64,000 bases of DNA from an uncultured Eudoraea sp. (GCF_947258925.1 NZ_CAMYKG010000005.1:53615-117614), one strand, 5' to 3'; counted from the first letter of the stretch, positions 25,640 through 34,801 are shown. Notes: generated by a model from the letters alone, not told the origin. Translations and numbers: made by a program.

Positions 25640-26404
25640 ATGAAGATCATTTCTTGGAATGTTAACGGCATCAGGGCAATTGTTAAGAAAGATTTTATTA
25701 AATCGATTTCTGTTTTAGATCCTGATATACTATGTATTCAGGAAACAAAAGCGCAGGATATTGAAGTAGAAAAAGCCTTATTACCCCTAAAAGAGCAACA
25801 ACTTTATATTAATTCTGCTGAAAAAAAGGGCTATTCCGGCACTGCTATCTTAAGCAAACCCCGACCTATCACTATTAGTTATGATATGGGAATAGCTGAG
25901 CACGATTCAGAAGGAAGGGTAATCTGCGCCGAATATGCCAAATTCTTTTTAATAAACGTTTATGTTCCCAATTCAGGACAACAGCTTGTGCGATTGCCCT
26001 ATCGTCGTCAATGGGATGCCGACTTCCTTACTTATCTTAATGAGAAAGAGAAAAAAAAACCGGTAATTGTTTGCGGGGATTTTAATGTCGCTCATCGTCC
26101 TATCGACCTTAAAAACGACAAATCAAACTACAACAAAACGGCGGGATATACGCAAATAGAAATCGATGGGATGGACAATTTTATTAATTCAGGTTTTGTA
26201 GATTCATTCAGACATCTAAACCCGGATGAGGTAGCTTACACTTATTGGAGCTATCGTTTTAAGGCACGTGAAAGAAACACTGGCTGGCGCATTGATTATT
26301 TTCTGATAAGTAATGCCATTGTCTCCAAAGTAAAATCTTCAAAGATACTTCCAGAATACTTTGGTTCTGACCACTGCCCTATATTGCTGGAAATAGATAT
26401 ATAA
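25640..26404 (+). CDS. xth: Exodeoxyribonuclease III
   Basis: A 254-residue AP endonuclease/exonuclease of the ExoIII family, acting in base excision repair. The metal and catalytic residues are in the expected places: ISWNVNGIRA (Asn), IQETKAQD (Glu), CGDFNVAH (Asp-Asn), WRIDYFLIS and the final SDHCPILLEI (Asp-His). Length fits the family (250-270). The gene is solitary, between tRNA-Val(GAC) and the converging antiporter gene, whose stop lies 4 nt after its own. Confidence 0.95.
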   Translation: MKIISWNVNGIRAIVKKDFIKSISVLDPDILCIQETKAQDIEVEKALLPLKEQQLYINSAEKKGYSGTAILSKPRPITISYDMGIAEHDSEGRVICAEYAKFFLINVYVPNSGQQLVRLPYRRQWDADFLTYLNEKEKKKPVIVCGDFNVAHRPIDLKNDKSNYNKTAGYTQIEIDGMDNFINSGFVDSFRHLNPDEVAYTYWSYRFKARERNTGWRIDYFLISNAIVSKVKSSKILPEYFGSDHCPILLEIDI

Positions 26405-26408
26405 ATCC

Positions 26409-27662
26409 TTAAATTCCTCCATTTTTTTTCCTTAGTTTTTTTACTAATTTCCCCACAGTAAGCCCCTGGACTATTATAGAAAAAATTACCACGACATAGG
26501 TCATAACCAAAAACAATTCCCTGTGCATTTCCTGGGTTAAACCCAGTGCCAGGGCAATTGATATAGCTCCGCGTAACCCTCCCCAAGTCATTATAAGACT
26601 GGTATTCGGAACAAAATCCAAGCGCTTTGAAAAAACATTTACAGGGATAATCAAAGAGAGATACCTGCAAACGAGGGCAATAGGAATTGCAAAGAGTCCT
26701 GCCAGTATAAATTCAATTTCGAGGTCCAGAACCAAAATTTCCATTCCAATTAGGACAAAGAGTATTGTGTTTAATAGAATATCTATTAGTTCCCAAAACT
26801 TGTCTACGTAATTTTCTGTAACCTCAGACATGGCATTTTTCCTGGTTATATTACCCCCTACAATCAAGCCGGAAACCACCATGGCCAAGGGCGCAGAAAC
26901 ATGCAGGTATTGTGCAATAATAGTACCTGTCATTACTGTTGCCAGAGTAATTATGACTTCTATATCATAATCATCTATAGATTTCATAAGCTTGTATGTA
27001 ATCCAGCCTAATAAAGCTCCCAGTAGTAATCCCCCACCAACCTCGTGAACAAAAAGAACAAGAACATCGGTAAAAGAAAATTCTCCCGCACTCCCATTGG
27101 CCAATCCGAAAATCGTCAGAAAAATTACCACACCAACACCGTCGTTAAAAAGTGATTCCCCCACAATCTTAATCTCCAACTTTTTGGGCACATTGGCCTT
27201 TTTTAGAATCCCCAATACCGCAATAGGATCTGTAGGAGATATGAGCGCCCCAAAAAGAAGGCAATAAATAAATTTCACTTCCAGACCAATTCCTGGCAGC
27301 ATAAAAAATACGGCTGTTCCTATGAGAAAAGTAGATACGATAACGCCAAAGGTTGCAAAAAACAGAATAGGCCATTTTTGTTCCTTTAGTTTTTGTAAAT
27401 CGGTGTGAAGGGCCCCCGCAAAAAGCAAAAAGCTCAACATAACATCAAGCAGCACAGACCTAAAGTCAATATGGGTTATGATGTATCGCTCAGCGTTTAA
27501 TAAAGTGTCATCGTAGTAGCTTAGGGCAAAGATTCCCATGGTAAATAAGATCGTAATAACCGTTAAACCAATTGTATTAGGAAGCTTAATAAATCTTACA
27601 TTGAGGTAACCAAAGAAGGCAGATATAAACACCAATACGCTCGCAATGACAAAATAATCCAT
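26409..27662 (-). CDS. CPA1-family Na+(K+)/H+ antiporter
   Basis: A 417-residue membrane protein with about 12 helices of the CPA1 (NhaP/NHE) family, exchanging monovalent cations for protons across the inner membrane. Conserved segments are GALISPTDPIAVLGILKK, the ion-binding ESLFNDGVGVV (Asn-Asp pair) and TWGGLRGAISIALAL near the end. There is no long C-terminal regulatory tail. The start at 27662 (MDYFVIASVL) is chosen because it opens directly into helix one; an upstream ATG at 27680 adds six residues. It is divergent from hsp20 but has no matching operator-promoter arrangement on its side. Confidence 0.92.
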   Translation of the reverse strand: MDYFVIASVLVFISAFFGYLNVRFIKLPNTIGLTVITILFTMGIFALSYYDDTLLNAERYIITHIDFRSVLLDVMLSFLLFAGALHTDLQKLKEQKWPILFFATFGVIVSTFLIGTAVFFMLPGIGLEVKFIYCLLFGALISPTDPIAVLGILKKANVPKKLEIKIVGESLFNDGVGVVIFLTIFGLANGSAGEFSFTDVLVLFVHEVGGGLLLGALLGWITYKLMKSIDDYDIEVIITLATVMTGTIIAQYLHVSAPLAMVVSGLIVGGNITRKNAMSEVTENYVDKFWELIDILLNTILFVLIGMEILVLDLEIEFILAGLFAIPIALVCRYLSLIIPVNVFSKRLDFVPNTSLIMTWGGLRGAISIALALGLTQEMHRELFLVMTYVVVIFSIIVQGLTVGKLVKKLRKKNGGI

Positions 27663-27833
27663 AGCTACGAATATATTCAATTTCGCAACAAATATTCTAT
27701 CATGATGTAAATTTGAATTATGCTTTTTTTATAAGATCTACTCCATTGTATTTAAATAAAATCTCTGGCAAGTATCTTTTAGGAACCATAAGAGAACTTA
27801 AAATCTGATTGCCACCTATTAAATCGGGGCCAA

Positions 27834-27877
27834 CTGATCAAGATCATTCCGAATACAAGATTGCGTAGTTAAATTCG
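27834..27877 (+). promoter_or_regulatory. FNR-like palindrome and -7 box before hsp20
   Basis: CTGATCAAGATCAT (27834-27847; 13 of 14 positions fit ATGAY-N4-RTCAT) is followed after exactly 22 nt by TAAATTCG (27870-27877, one mismatch to TAnnTTTG). The site centre would lie near -41.5 of the hsp20 transcript. Confidence 0.72.
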
Positions 27878-27913
27878 TACCTCAAATGATGTTTAACCTA
27901 AAAATATTATATT

Positions 27914-28384
27914 ATGTCACTAGTTAAATTTAAAAAAAGGGCAAGACCCTTTGGAAACCTGATTACTTCCGATTTTTTTGATATGGAGAATTTCTTTGAT
28001 GACAAGTTTTGGAACCGTGGATTGGTAAACGATCGTTTCTGGAACGCAAGGGCCGGCGAACCTGCTTTGAATATAATGGAAAAAGAAGACCATTTTGAAA
28101 TTGAATTAGCAGCACCTGGATTCACCAAAAAAGACTTTGAAATTACAATTGATGAGGGATACCTTAATATTTCCGCAAAAAAAGAGGTCAGTAAGGAAGA
28201 AAAGGATGAAGAATTCACAAGAAAAGAATTCTCTTATAATGCATTTGAAAGATCTTTGCTTTTACCAGAAAATGTAAAAGAAGAGGAAATTAAAGCCAAA
28301 TACATTGATGGAATTCTTAGTTTTAGACTAGCAAAAAAAGAAGTTACTCTAAAGACAAAACCAAAAAAAATTGAGATTAGCTGA
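27914..28384 (+). CDS. Hsp20 / alpha-crystallin small heat shock protein
   Basis: A 156-residue ATP-independent chaperone that holds unfolding proteins. The alpha-crystallin domain runs from about residue 50 to 145: PALNIMEKEDHFEIELAAPGF at its start, then ARM-typical YNAFERSLLLPENV and the closing GILSFRLAKKEV. A short C-terminal tail has KPKKIEIS, with an I-x-I type motif for oligomer formation. It is the first gene of the 27.8-55.3 kb stress block, has its own FNR-like operator-promoter, and is followed by a long hairpin. No heat-shock inverted repeat (CIRCE) is visible upstream. Confidence 0.95.
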   Translation: MSLVKFKKRARPFGNLITSDFFDMENFFDDKFWNRGLVNDRFWNARAGEPALNIMEKEDHFEIELAAPGFTKKDFEITIDEGYLNISAKKEVSKEEKDEEFTRKEFSYNAFERSLLLPENVKEEEIKAKYIDGILSFRLAKKEVTLKTKPKKIEIS

Positions 28385-28403
28385 AAACTCATTTTTTGCT
28401 AAC

Positions 28404-28463
28404 GTGCCCTCCAACTTAGACCTTAAATTTGTCCATGTAGTAAAAGGTCTTTTTGGAGGGCAC
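28404..28463 (+). terminator. Long two-tier hairpin after hsp20
   Basis: An 11-bp perfect outer stem (gtgccctccaa, 28404-28414, with 28453-28463) encloses a 7-bp inner stem (agacctt, 28418-28424, with 28444-28450). It lies 20 nt after the hsp20 stop and is followed by TACTTTTTT. It probably ends hsp20 transcription; its size is unusual for a simple terminator. Confidence 0.7.
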
Positions 28464-28506
28464 TACTTTTTTAAAAGTCTCAGGAATGACTTGGTTGTAA
28501 TGAGGA

Positions 28507-29283
28507 TTAAAGTATGCCGGGGATTTGAAGATTATCAGGCTTCTCCAAAGCTTTGATACCGGCCTTATACCCTAAATTAAAAACGGTATCCATATCACTT
28601 AACGAAAAAGTACCGTGTTTAATTAAATCCTTGGGCGAAATTAACAGATTACAATCCTTAAATTTAGAAAGTGAGTCTTTAGCAGATCGTATCTTATATG
28701 CTCGCTCCAATACGTTAAAAGAATGTCTTAGTTCCTTAATCCCTATTTTTAGAAAAGGATTGACATAGACTCCAATAATTTGATCCGTATGGGGTTTAAT
28801 CAGGTCTACAGGAAAATTATTCAACGCGCCACCATCTACATAATACGAATCCGCTATTTTAATTGGTGTAAAAACTCCTGGAAACGCAGCAGAGGCCAAT
28901 ATTGGTCGGATTAGTTCTCCCGTGGAAAAAACCTTTAGACTTCCATCAAGAATGTTCGTAGCTGTTATGAACAAGGGAATTTTTAGACTCTCGAAACTAT
29001 CCGTCGGAAAAAACTCAGAAAACTTTGAGTAAAATTTTTCAGTATCAACAAAGCCGGGTTTACCAACTGCATAATTATTCAGACTAAAAATATTGACTCT
29101 TTTTACAAAATCGAAGATTTGTTTCCAATCTAAACCCCTGGAATATAGTGCCCCAATTATAGCACCGGCACTTGTTCCCGCTACATGGGTAATCCGGATA
29201 CCATATTCATCTAAAGCCTTGATTACCCCAATATGCGCAATACACCTAAAACCTCCTCCAGACAAAGCCAAACCTGTATTCAT
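28507..29283 (-). CDS. Patatin-like phospholipase family protein
   Basis: A 258-residue serine hydrolase of the RssA/patatin type. The oxyanion segment is LALSGGGFRCIAHIG, the nucleophile is Ser38 in GTSAGAIIGA, and the catalytic Asp is in YYVDGGALNNFP (DG-A/G motif). No signal peptide or membrane segment is visible, so it is a cytoplasmic or peripheral lipid acyl hydrolase. No FNR-like site is seen upstream of it. It converges with hsp20. Confidence 0.9.
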   Translation of the reverse strand: MNTGLALSGGGFRCIAHIGVIKALDEYGIRITHVAGTSAGAIIGALYSRGLDWKQIFDFVKRVNIFSLNNYAVGKPGFVDTEKFYSKFSEFFPTDSFESLKIPLFITATNILDGSLKVFSTGELIRPILASAAFPGVFTPIKIADSYYVDGGALNNFPVDLIKPHTDQIIGVYVNPFLKIGIKELRHSFNVLERAYKIRSAKDSLSKFKDCNLLISPKDLIKHGTFSLSDMDTVFNLGYKAGIKALEKPDNLQIPGIL

Positions 29284-29379
29284 AAATTAAACCTTACACA
29301 GGTAAAGATACCTTTTAACCATAAGAAACTTATAAAACAAATAATGGAAACGATATTAATAGTACATAAATACCCAAAA

Positions 29380-29421
29380 AAAAATACCATACGTATTTAT
29401 TTAAACACCTATGGTATTTTT
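29380..29421 (-). terminator. Terminator of the YtxH operon
   Basis: A 12-bp perfect stem (aaaaataccata with tatggtattttt) and an 18-nt loop. On the minus strand it lies just after the last gene of the YtxH-holin operon and continues into a T-run. Confidence 0.75.
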
Positions 29422-29439
29422 AGAAATATTCAGAAATGC

Positions 29440-29661
29440 CTATTGTGATAGTCTCTTCTTCTTAAAAACCTTAGTTAAGATTAAGGGAATAACTACCTTG
29501 ACAACGAATCCATCAAAACTTCTTATTAAGTTGAAAGGATAGAAATAAGTTTTGAGCTCTTGTATACTGTACTTTGTATACTCCTTGTTGATCTCTCTTT
29601 CCAGTGCAAGGATTTTCAAATCCTGATCAATTTCCTTAAACGAGTTGTATTTTCCTATCAT
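29440..29661 (-). CDS. Small conserved protein after the holin-like gene (DUF6327-like)
   Basis: A 73-residue protein: a charged helical N-terminal half (SFKEIDQDLKILALEREINKEY) and a hydrophobic C-terminal half (GFVVKVVIPLILTKVF) ending in a basic tail. It resembles small proteins (DUF6327-like) that follow YtxH and phage-holin-like genes in flavobacteria; the assignment is from memory of that context and is tentative. The start overlaps the holin-like gene stop by 4 nt, so the three genes form one operon under the operator at 30409-30422. Function unknown. Confidence 0.65.
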   Translation of the reverse strand: MIGKYNSFKEIDQDLKILALEREINKEYTKYSIQELKTYFYPFNLIRSFDGFVVKVVIPLILTKVFKKKRLSQ

Positions 29662-30008
29662 GGTTCTTCAAAAAAGTATTTAGAAAATAATTGGAGCAAT
29701 GGTTTATTCAGCCTATCGCGAAATAAATAACCGATAATTGCAAACAAGAGATATAGTATCCCGATTGTTGCGAATCCATAAACGGTATTATCCATTGCAT
29801 AACCCAGGGCAAAAGAAGCCGCCAAGCTTAAAAATATCAAGGCCAAAACAGCTATGCTACCAACCATCAGAACCTTTGCTAAATAAGTAACCAAAACCAT
29901 GGATATCTTAAAACTTTTAAGCTTGGCGTATTCTATACTATGCTCAAAATAGGCGTTGACATTCTTGTCTAATTCAGAAATATTTTGTCTTAATCCTTCA
30001 AAAGCCAT
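29658..30008 (-). CDS. Phage-holin-superfamily (DUF1469-like) membrane protein
   Basis: A 116-residue protein with an amphipathic N-terminal helix (GLRQNISELDKNVNAYFEHSIEYAKLKSFK) and two membrane helices in hairpin order (residues about 37-70 and 75-95). This is the architecture of Phage_holin_3_6/DUF1469 proteins such as YqjE, which sit with YtxH/ElaB-like proteins in stress operons. It is not a phage lysis gene here: no endolysin or other phage gene is near. It lies 6 nt downstream of the YtxH gene and overlaps the following small gene. Confidence 0.8.
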   Translation of the reverse strand: MAFEGLRQNISELDKNVNAYFEHSIEYAKLKSFKISMVLVTYLAKVLMVGSIAVLALIFLSLAASFALGYAMDNTVYGFATIGILYLLFAIIGYLFRDRLNKPLLQLFSKYFFEEP

Positions 30009-30014
30009 AATAGC

Positions 30015-30344
30015 CTATTTCTGCAATTGTGCATTTTTCTTTCTGATCTCTTCAAGCTTACGTTCTAGTTGAACAATAATTTCGTCTGCTTTGTAACTCA
30101 TTGTAGAGATGGTATCCTCTAATTTTTGTTCAAAAACTTCTTTCTTCTCATCTGCCACTTTTGTGAGTTCATCATGGGCATGAGAAAGTCGCTCTGTTAA
30201 ATCTTGCTTGGTTTCAAGAGCCTTATCTTTAATTTTTTTTCGGGTTTTGATCCCTTCGTCAGGAGCGTATAAGATTCCAATACCTGCCCCTATTGCTGCT
30301 CCTGTTAAGAGAGCTAATAATACATTACTACCGTTGTCTGACAT
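30015..30344 (-). CDS. YtxH domain protein
   Basis: A 109-residue protein with a single N-terminal glycine-rich membrane helix (LLALLTGAAIGAGIGILYAPDEGIKTRKKI), the defining YtxH motif, and a long charged coiled coil extending to the C-terminus. Family members are general stress proteins, sigma-B controlled in Bacillus, of unknown biochemical role. It is the first gene of a three-gene operon with the holin-like and DUF6327-like genes. Its promoter carries one of the FNR-like palindromes, with the palindrome centre 71 nt from the ATG. Confidence 0.85.
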   Translation of the reverse strand: MSDNGSNVLLALLTGAAIGAGIGILYAPDEGIKTRKKIKDKALETKQDLTERLSHAHDELTKVADEKKEVFEQKLEDTISTMSYKADEIIVQLERKLEEIRKKNAQLQK

Positions 30345-30378
30345 GATAAATTTTTTTTAGGTTAATACTAATAATTTA

Positions 30379-30422
30379 CCAAGGTAGGATAAAGACTTTC
30401 TTTACGAAATGATCTTAGTCAT
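30379..30422 (-). promoter_or_regulatory. FNR-like palindrome and -7 box before the YtxH operon
   Basis: ATGATCTTAGTCAT (30409-30422, full fit to ATGAY-N4-RTCAT) followed on the minus strand after 22 nt by TACCTTGG (30379-30386, one mismatch to TAnnTTTG). Confidence 0.75.
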
Positions 30423-30454
30423 TTCAATCTGAAATTTCTGAGAATTTTTTCTTT

Positions 30455-31645
30455 TCAGGAGGACTGCAGAAGATGAAAGGTTTGTTTTGCAATTTCTAAC
30501 TCCTCATTTGTAGGGATAACAAAGATTTTTACCCTTGAAGAGCTTTTGTGTATTTCCCTAAATTCAGTAGATCTTTGGCTGTTCTTATCAGCGTCCAGTT
30601 CAATCCCCAGAAAGTCCATCTCAGAACAAACCAGTTCCCTCAAATATGCCGAATTTTCACCTATCCCGGCTGTAAATATTACAGCATCCAGTCCGTTCAT
30701 AACTGAGCTGTAGGCTCCAATATATTTTCTGATCCTATAGGCATTCATTTCCAGGGCGAGCTTGCATTTGGTATCACCAGCGATTGCTTTTGACTGAATT
30801 TCACGTAAATCACTGTAACCGGTAAGCCCCAGCATGCCACTTTCCTTATTGAGTAAATCATTTACTTCCTGCAAACTATAGCCAAGGGATTCTACCAGGT
30901 AAAAAATCATGGAATGATCAATATCCCCACTTCTTGTACCCATTATAAGGCCATTAGAAGGCGCAAAGCCTAAACTATGGTCCATACTTTTACCATTTTC
31001 AACCGCTGTAATACTGCACCCATTGCCTAAATGAATACTGATAATCTTTGTGGTTTTTTTTGCCAGAAAGCTTTTCGCCTTTTCTGTCACATATTTATGA
31101 CTTGTACCGTGAAAACCATAAAGCTGGATTCCATGATCTGTATAAAACTTATCAGATATTGCATATTTGCGGGCCTTTAGCGGAATAGTCTGATGAAAGG
31201 CGGTATCAAATACTGCAACCTGGCTGGCATTTGGGAATAATTCTTCTGCTATCATTATCCCTTCCAGGTTATGTGGATTATGCAAGGGAGCCAACTTACT
31301 TAAAGCTCTAATTTTATCTTTTACTTCATTAGAAATCAAAGTAGTTTCAGAAAAAGATGTTCCTCCATGAACAACCCTGTGTCCCACCGCATGTATTTCC
31401 CGGACATTCTTAATAGCTCCTTTTAATGGATCTAAAATAATTTCAATTATCTTTTCCAATGCACTTCTATGTGAAGAAAACTTTAGTTTTTCATTGATTT
31501 CAATTTCTGCCTTTGAAAACTTTAAATTACCGTTTTCCAATCCAATTCTATCAACCAATCCCGAGCAAAGAATATTCTCAGAAGGCATATCCATTAACTT
31601 AAACTTGATGGACGAACTTCCGGTATTTATTATTAATATGTTCAT
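30455..31645 (-). CDS. ackA: Acetate kinase
   Basis: A 396-residue acetate kinase forming ATP and acetate from acetyl phosphate and ADP. Signature 1 is NTGSSSIKFKL at the N-terminus, and signature 2 is seen in GYSLQ and around FHGTSHKYV. VGHRVVHGG carries catalytic His/Arg residues, and FTAGIGENS lies at the C-terminus. It starts 14 nt after pta and is co-transcribed with it, giving substrate-level phosphorylation from acetyl-CoA. Together with the adjacent usp genes this suggests fermentative energy supply under oxygen limitation. Confidence 0.97.
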   Translation of the reverse strand: MNILIINTGSSSIKFKLMDMPSENILCSGLVDRIGLENGNLKFSKAEIEINEKLKFSSHRSALEKIIEIILDPLKGAIKNVREIHAVGHRVVHGGTSFSETTLISNEVKDKIRALSKLAPLHNPHNLEGIMIAEELFPNASQVAVFDTAFHQTIPLKARKYAISDKFYTDHGIQLYGFHGTSHKYVTEKAKSFLAKKTTKIISIHLGNGCSITAVENGKSMDHSLGFAPSNGLIMGTRSGDIDHSMIFYLVESLGYSLQEVNDLLNKESGMLGLTGYSDLREIQSKAIAGDTKCKLALEMNAYRIRKYIGAYSSVMNGLDAVIFTAGIGENSAYLRELVCSEMDFLGIELDADKNSQRSTEFREIHKSSSRVKIFVIPTNEELEIAKQTFHLLQSS

Positions 31646-31659
31646 TCAATTAATATCAG

Positions 31660-33753
31660 TTATCCTACTTGGGCTTGTATTGCGGTGATTATAACGGTAT
31701 TGAATATATCATTAACCGTACTTCCCCTGCTCAAATCATTGACAGGTTTATTTAAGCCTTGAATTATAGGTCCAATTGCAAGTGCTTTGGTCTCCCGCTG
31801 AACGGCCTTATAGGTATTATTCCCTGTGTTTAAATCCGGAAAAATAAAAACACTGGCCTGTCCGGCTACTTCGGAATCGGGCATTTTAGTTTTACCCACA
31901 CTTTTATCCACCGCGGCATCGTATTGGATTGGGCCTTCAACCTTTAAATAGGGAGCTCTTTCTTTGACATATTTAGTAGCCTGGCGAACCCTTTCAACAT
32001 CTTCCCCGGATCCGGAAGTGCCGGAAGAATAGGAAAGCATTGCAATTTTAGGTTCTATTCCAAACGCTAAACTAGTAGCAGCAGACGTAATAGCTATTTC
32101 CGCCAATTGCTCAGCATCCGGGTTAGGGTTTATTGCACAGTCTCCATATACGGAAACTCTGTCTTCCAAACACATAAAGAATACAGAGGAAACTATAGAA
32201 ACATTGGCCTTGGTTTTAATCAACTGAAGTGCCGGTCGGATGGTATGCTGAGTTGTATGAACCGCCCCTGAGACCATTCCGTCTGCATCTCCCTTATAAA
32301 CCATCATGGTACCAAAATAGGAGATATCGGCCATAAGGTCACTAGCCATGGCTTTGTCTACATTTTTATGTTTCCGCAGTTCATACAGGGTATTCACATA
32401 ATCTTCAAAATATTTTGAATGCACCGGATCTATGATATCAATTTTTTCAAAATTAATCGACAAATCCAGCTGTCTTGCCTTTGCTTTTATTTCTTCAGAA
32501 TCACCTAAAAGGGTTATTTTCACAGCATCGGCATCTATTAATTCCTTGGTAGCCCTTAAAATGCGTTCATCTGTGCCTTCGGGCAAAACAATATGTTTCT
32601 TCGCACCTTTCGCCCTTTTTAAAAGGTTATACTGAAACATCCGTGGAGTTATCCCGTTCGCTTCAAATGTAATGAGACGCTCTGCCAAAGCATTTACGGG
32701 CACAAATCTTGTAAAGTCCAGAATAGATGCCTCTATTTTCTGTTTATTCTCCGCGTATATTTTGGGTCGAATTGCACCTACTTTATTGGCAATTTTAAAG
32801 GTCCCACCCTGAACCGAAATGATAGGAACGATTTCCGAGAGACCTTCTATTAATTGAATCACAGGATCTTCCGGTATAAGTCCACCGGTAAGAACCATTC
32901 CTGAGGCAGTTGGATAATTGGAAGACAAATTTGCCTGCAAGGCTCCTAAGATAATATCCGATCTATCCCCGGGAGTTATAACCAAACCATGATCTTTAAA
33001 GTGAGTGAGATAATTTCGCAACTGCATGGCTCCAACACTAAAATTACTCACCTGGTTATTTAAATACTCATGACCAAAAAGTACTTCGCCTTTTAATTCA
33101 TTAACAATCTCTTTCATAGTCGGATTACCAAGGGTTGGATTCAAGGGAATGGTGCCAACTAATATATCATCCGGAAGTGCTTTTAATAGACCATTGGTAA
33201 CCAGGTTTACATTTTTGGGCTCTACTTTATTGCCAATGACCATTAAAACTTCAACTCCTTTGTTGTTAAAGGAATCATAGGCAAGATACAGGTTATCAAC
33301 CAGTTCTTCCAGTGTTTTACCTACACCGCTTGCCAAAAGGATTACGGGGATACCCAGGTTTTTTGCTATCTCAACATTGTTGTCCCATTCTATAATAGAA
33401 CCTTCTCCGGAAAAGTCGGTACCCTCAACCAAAATGAAATCAAAGCGGGATTCAATGGCTTTATATTTTTCAATTATTTTGTCTGTGGTCTCATAACTCT
33501 TATTTTGATTGTGATTATGAATTACTTCACTCCTGGTACATGCATATGCCTCGTTATATTCCATTTGTATTCCAAAATAGGAAATCACAGTATTAATATG
33601 ATTATCCTTTTCCCCGGGTCCATAATCATTGATTATCGGTCTGAAGTATCCTACTTTCGCAGTTTTTCCCAATGCCAGGTGCATGAGACCTAATGATACA
33701 ATAGATTTACCGCTATTGGGCTCTGTAGTTGCAACATAAATAGCTTTACTCAT
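31660..33753 (-). CDS. pta: Phosphate acetyltransferase (long, PduL-unrelated Pta type)
   Basis: A 697-residue three-part Pta. The N-terminal 210 residues are a BioD-like P-loop domain (TEPNSGKSIVSLGL), followed by a DRTGG domain (ITPGDRSDIILGA, VLTGG). The C-terminal 330 residues are the catalytic PTA_PTB domain (HIVLPEGTDERIL, AMLSYSSGTSGSGEDVERVR, GPIQYDAAVDKSV, IFPDLNTGN). It converts acetyl-CoA and phosphate to acetyl phosphate for ackA, 14 nt downstream. It lies 148 nt after the last usp gene of the triplet; a perfect -7 box sits before its ATG, so it has its own promoter besides possible read-through. Confidence 0.97.
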   Translation of the reverse strand: MSKAIYVATTEPNSGKSIVSLGLMHLALGKTAKVGYFRPIINDYGPGEKDNHINTVISYFGIQMEYNEAYACTRSEVIHNHNQNKSYETTDKIIEKYKAIESRFDFILVEGTDFSGEGSIIEWDNNVEIAKNLGIPVILLASGVGKTLEELVDNLYLAYDSFNNKGVEVLMVIGNKVEPKNVNLVTNGLLKALPDDILVGTIPLNPTLGNPTMKEIVNELKGEVLFGHEYLNNQVSNFSVGAMQLRNYLTHFKDHGLVITPGDRSDIILGALQANLSSNYPTASGMVLTGGLIPEDPVIQLIEGLSEIVPIISVQGGTFKIANKVGAIRPKIYAENKQKIEASILDFTRFVPVNALAERLITFEANGITPRMFQYNLLKRAKGAKKHIVLPEGTDERILRATKELIDADAVKITLLGDSEEIKAKARQLDLSINFEKIDIIDPVHSKYFEDYVNTLYELRKHKNVDKAMASDLMADISYFGTMMVYKGDADGMVSGAVHTTQHTIRPALQLIKTKANVSIVSSVFFMCLEDRVSVYGDCAINPNPDAEQLAEIAITSAATSLAFGIEPKIAMLSYSSGTSGSGEDVERVRQATKYVKERAPYLKVEGPIQYDAAVDKSVGKTKMPDSEVAGQASVFIFPDLNTGNNTYKAVQRETKALAIGPIIQGLNKPVNDLSRGSTVNDIFNTVIITAIQAQVG

Positions 33754-33775
33754 TGCTGAAAGAATTTTCCAAGTG

Positions 33776-33783
33776 CAAATTTA
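33776..33783 (-). promoter_or_regulatory. -7 box of pta-ackA
   Basis: TAAATTTG on the minus strand, a perfect TAnnTTTG, 22 nt upstream of the pta ATG. An FNR-like palindrome further up (33892-33905) is not at the spacing seen in the other promoters. Confidence 0.45.
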
Positions 33784-33901
33784 TGGTATTCCCATTATTA
33801 AAACGATTTTCTATTCCCTTAAATAAATTAAGGAAAATCCAATTCCAATATTTTCTGAAATTTATATGAAGTTATTAAGTTTTAGAAGTATCTGATAGAG
33901 A

Positions 33902-34747
33902 TCATATCACCTCAGGCAGGACCAAAAATGGAATCTTGGTTCTAAAAGCTACTTTCTTTACAACAGGTTCGTGTGTAAGTCTTTGAAAAAAACCATATTG
34001 AGAATTTATCATAGCTATTAAACCTGCTTTTTTCTTTTCAGTTAAATCGTTAATCTTCAGGGCAATGTTAGGATGATAGTCAAATTCTTCAAAAACGCAG
34101 TTTTTCTCTCCCAGCAAATTCTGAAGCAATTTCTTTAATTGGAGTTGATCCTCGCCCAATTCCTCTTCCTCGCTGATATGAACAACATTAATTGTGGCTT
34201 TACGAAGTTGGGCAAGATCCAGCAATGGTTGTAGCTCAACTCTTTGATATAAATGTTTAAAATTTGAAGCAAACAAAATTTCATTGAAAGTATTAAAATC
34301 ATAAGAGTTGGGAACAGCTATAATCGGACAAAAGTTAATGTGCTTTATAACACTAACCGTATTGCTACCCATAAAAATTTCACTCAGCCCGGATGCGCCC
34401 TGTGTTCCCATAATAATAAAATCTGCATCCTTATCAATTACTATGCGGCCTATTGCATTTAACAATGAATCATCAACAACCTCTCCTTCAAACTGATGAT
34501 CCCGTACTTTATTTATTCTATTTAAGTGGTTAACTATCTTATTCACTTTACGTTTAGCTTCCTGGATTGTAATCTCATGGAGCCTGGTATCGCGTTCTTT
34601 ATTTATTGTGCTAATTAAACCAGATGGACTAACCTGGTGCGAATGAATTATAATAAAAGTACATGGCGATTGTTCAAAAAGGAATGTTGCATATTTGATG
34701 GCATGCCATGCATTTTTAGAAAAATCGGTAGGTAAAACTATTCGCAT
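33902..34747 (-). CDS. Two-domain universal stress protein (usp triplet, third)
   Basis: About 281 residues forming two tandem Usp domains. The first carries the ATP-binding motif G-2x-G-9x-GS (MGTQGASGLSEIFMGSNT); the second lacks it. The start MRIVLPTDFSKNAWHAIKYA is chosen because it is the standard Usp opening; two adjacent ATGs (34750, 34747) are possible and an upstream one at 34774 would add unrelated residues. It follows two paralogues, 54 nt after the second, in the same direction. Usp proteins bind ATP and protect during growth arrest or anoxia; a specific partner is not known. Confidence 0.9.
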   Translation of the reverse strand: MRIVLPTDFSKNAWHAIKYATFLFEQSPCTFIIIHSHQVSPSGLISTINKERDTRLHEITIQEAKRKVNKIVNHLNRINKVRDHQFEGEVVDDSLLNAIGRIVIDKDADFIIMGTQGASGLSEIFMGSNTVSVIKHINFCPIIAVPNSYDFNTFNEILFASNFKHLYQRVELQPLLDLAQLRKATINVVHISEEEELGEDQLQLKKLLQNLLGEKNCVFEEFDYHPNIALKINDLTEKKKAGLIAMINSQYGFFQRLTHEPVVKKVAFRTKIPFLVLPEVI

Positions 34748-34801
34748 CATAATAAAATCATATTTGATATTCATCTGTTAGTCAAATCCCCATTTGAAGG
34801 C

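Noticed and set aside
29658..30008. Phage holin-like gene as a sign of a prophage
   Set aside because: It sits between YtxH and a small stress gene in an operator-controlled operon, with no endolysin, integrase or structural phage genes near.
33892..33905. CTGATAGAGATCAT palindrome upstream of pta
   Set aside because: The sequence fits the consensus at 13 of 14 positions, but there is no -7 box 22 nt away, it touches the stop codon of the preceding usp gene and lies 145 nt from the pta ATG, where a perfect constitutive-type box exists. It may be a decayed or chance site.
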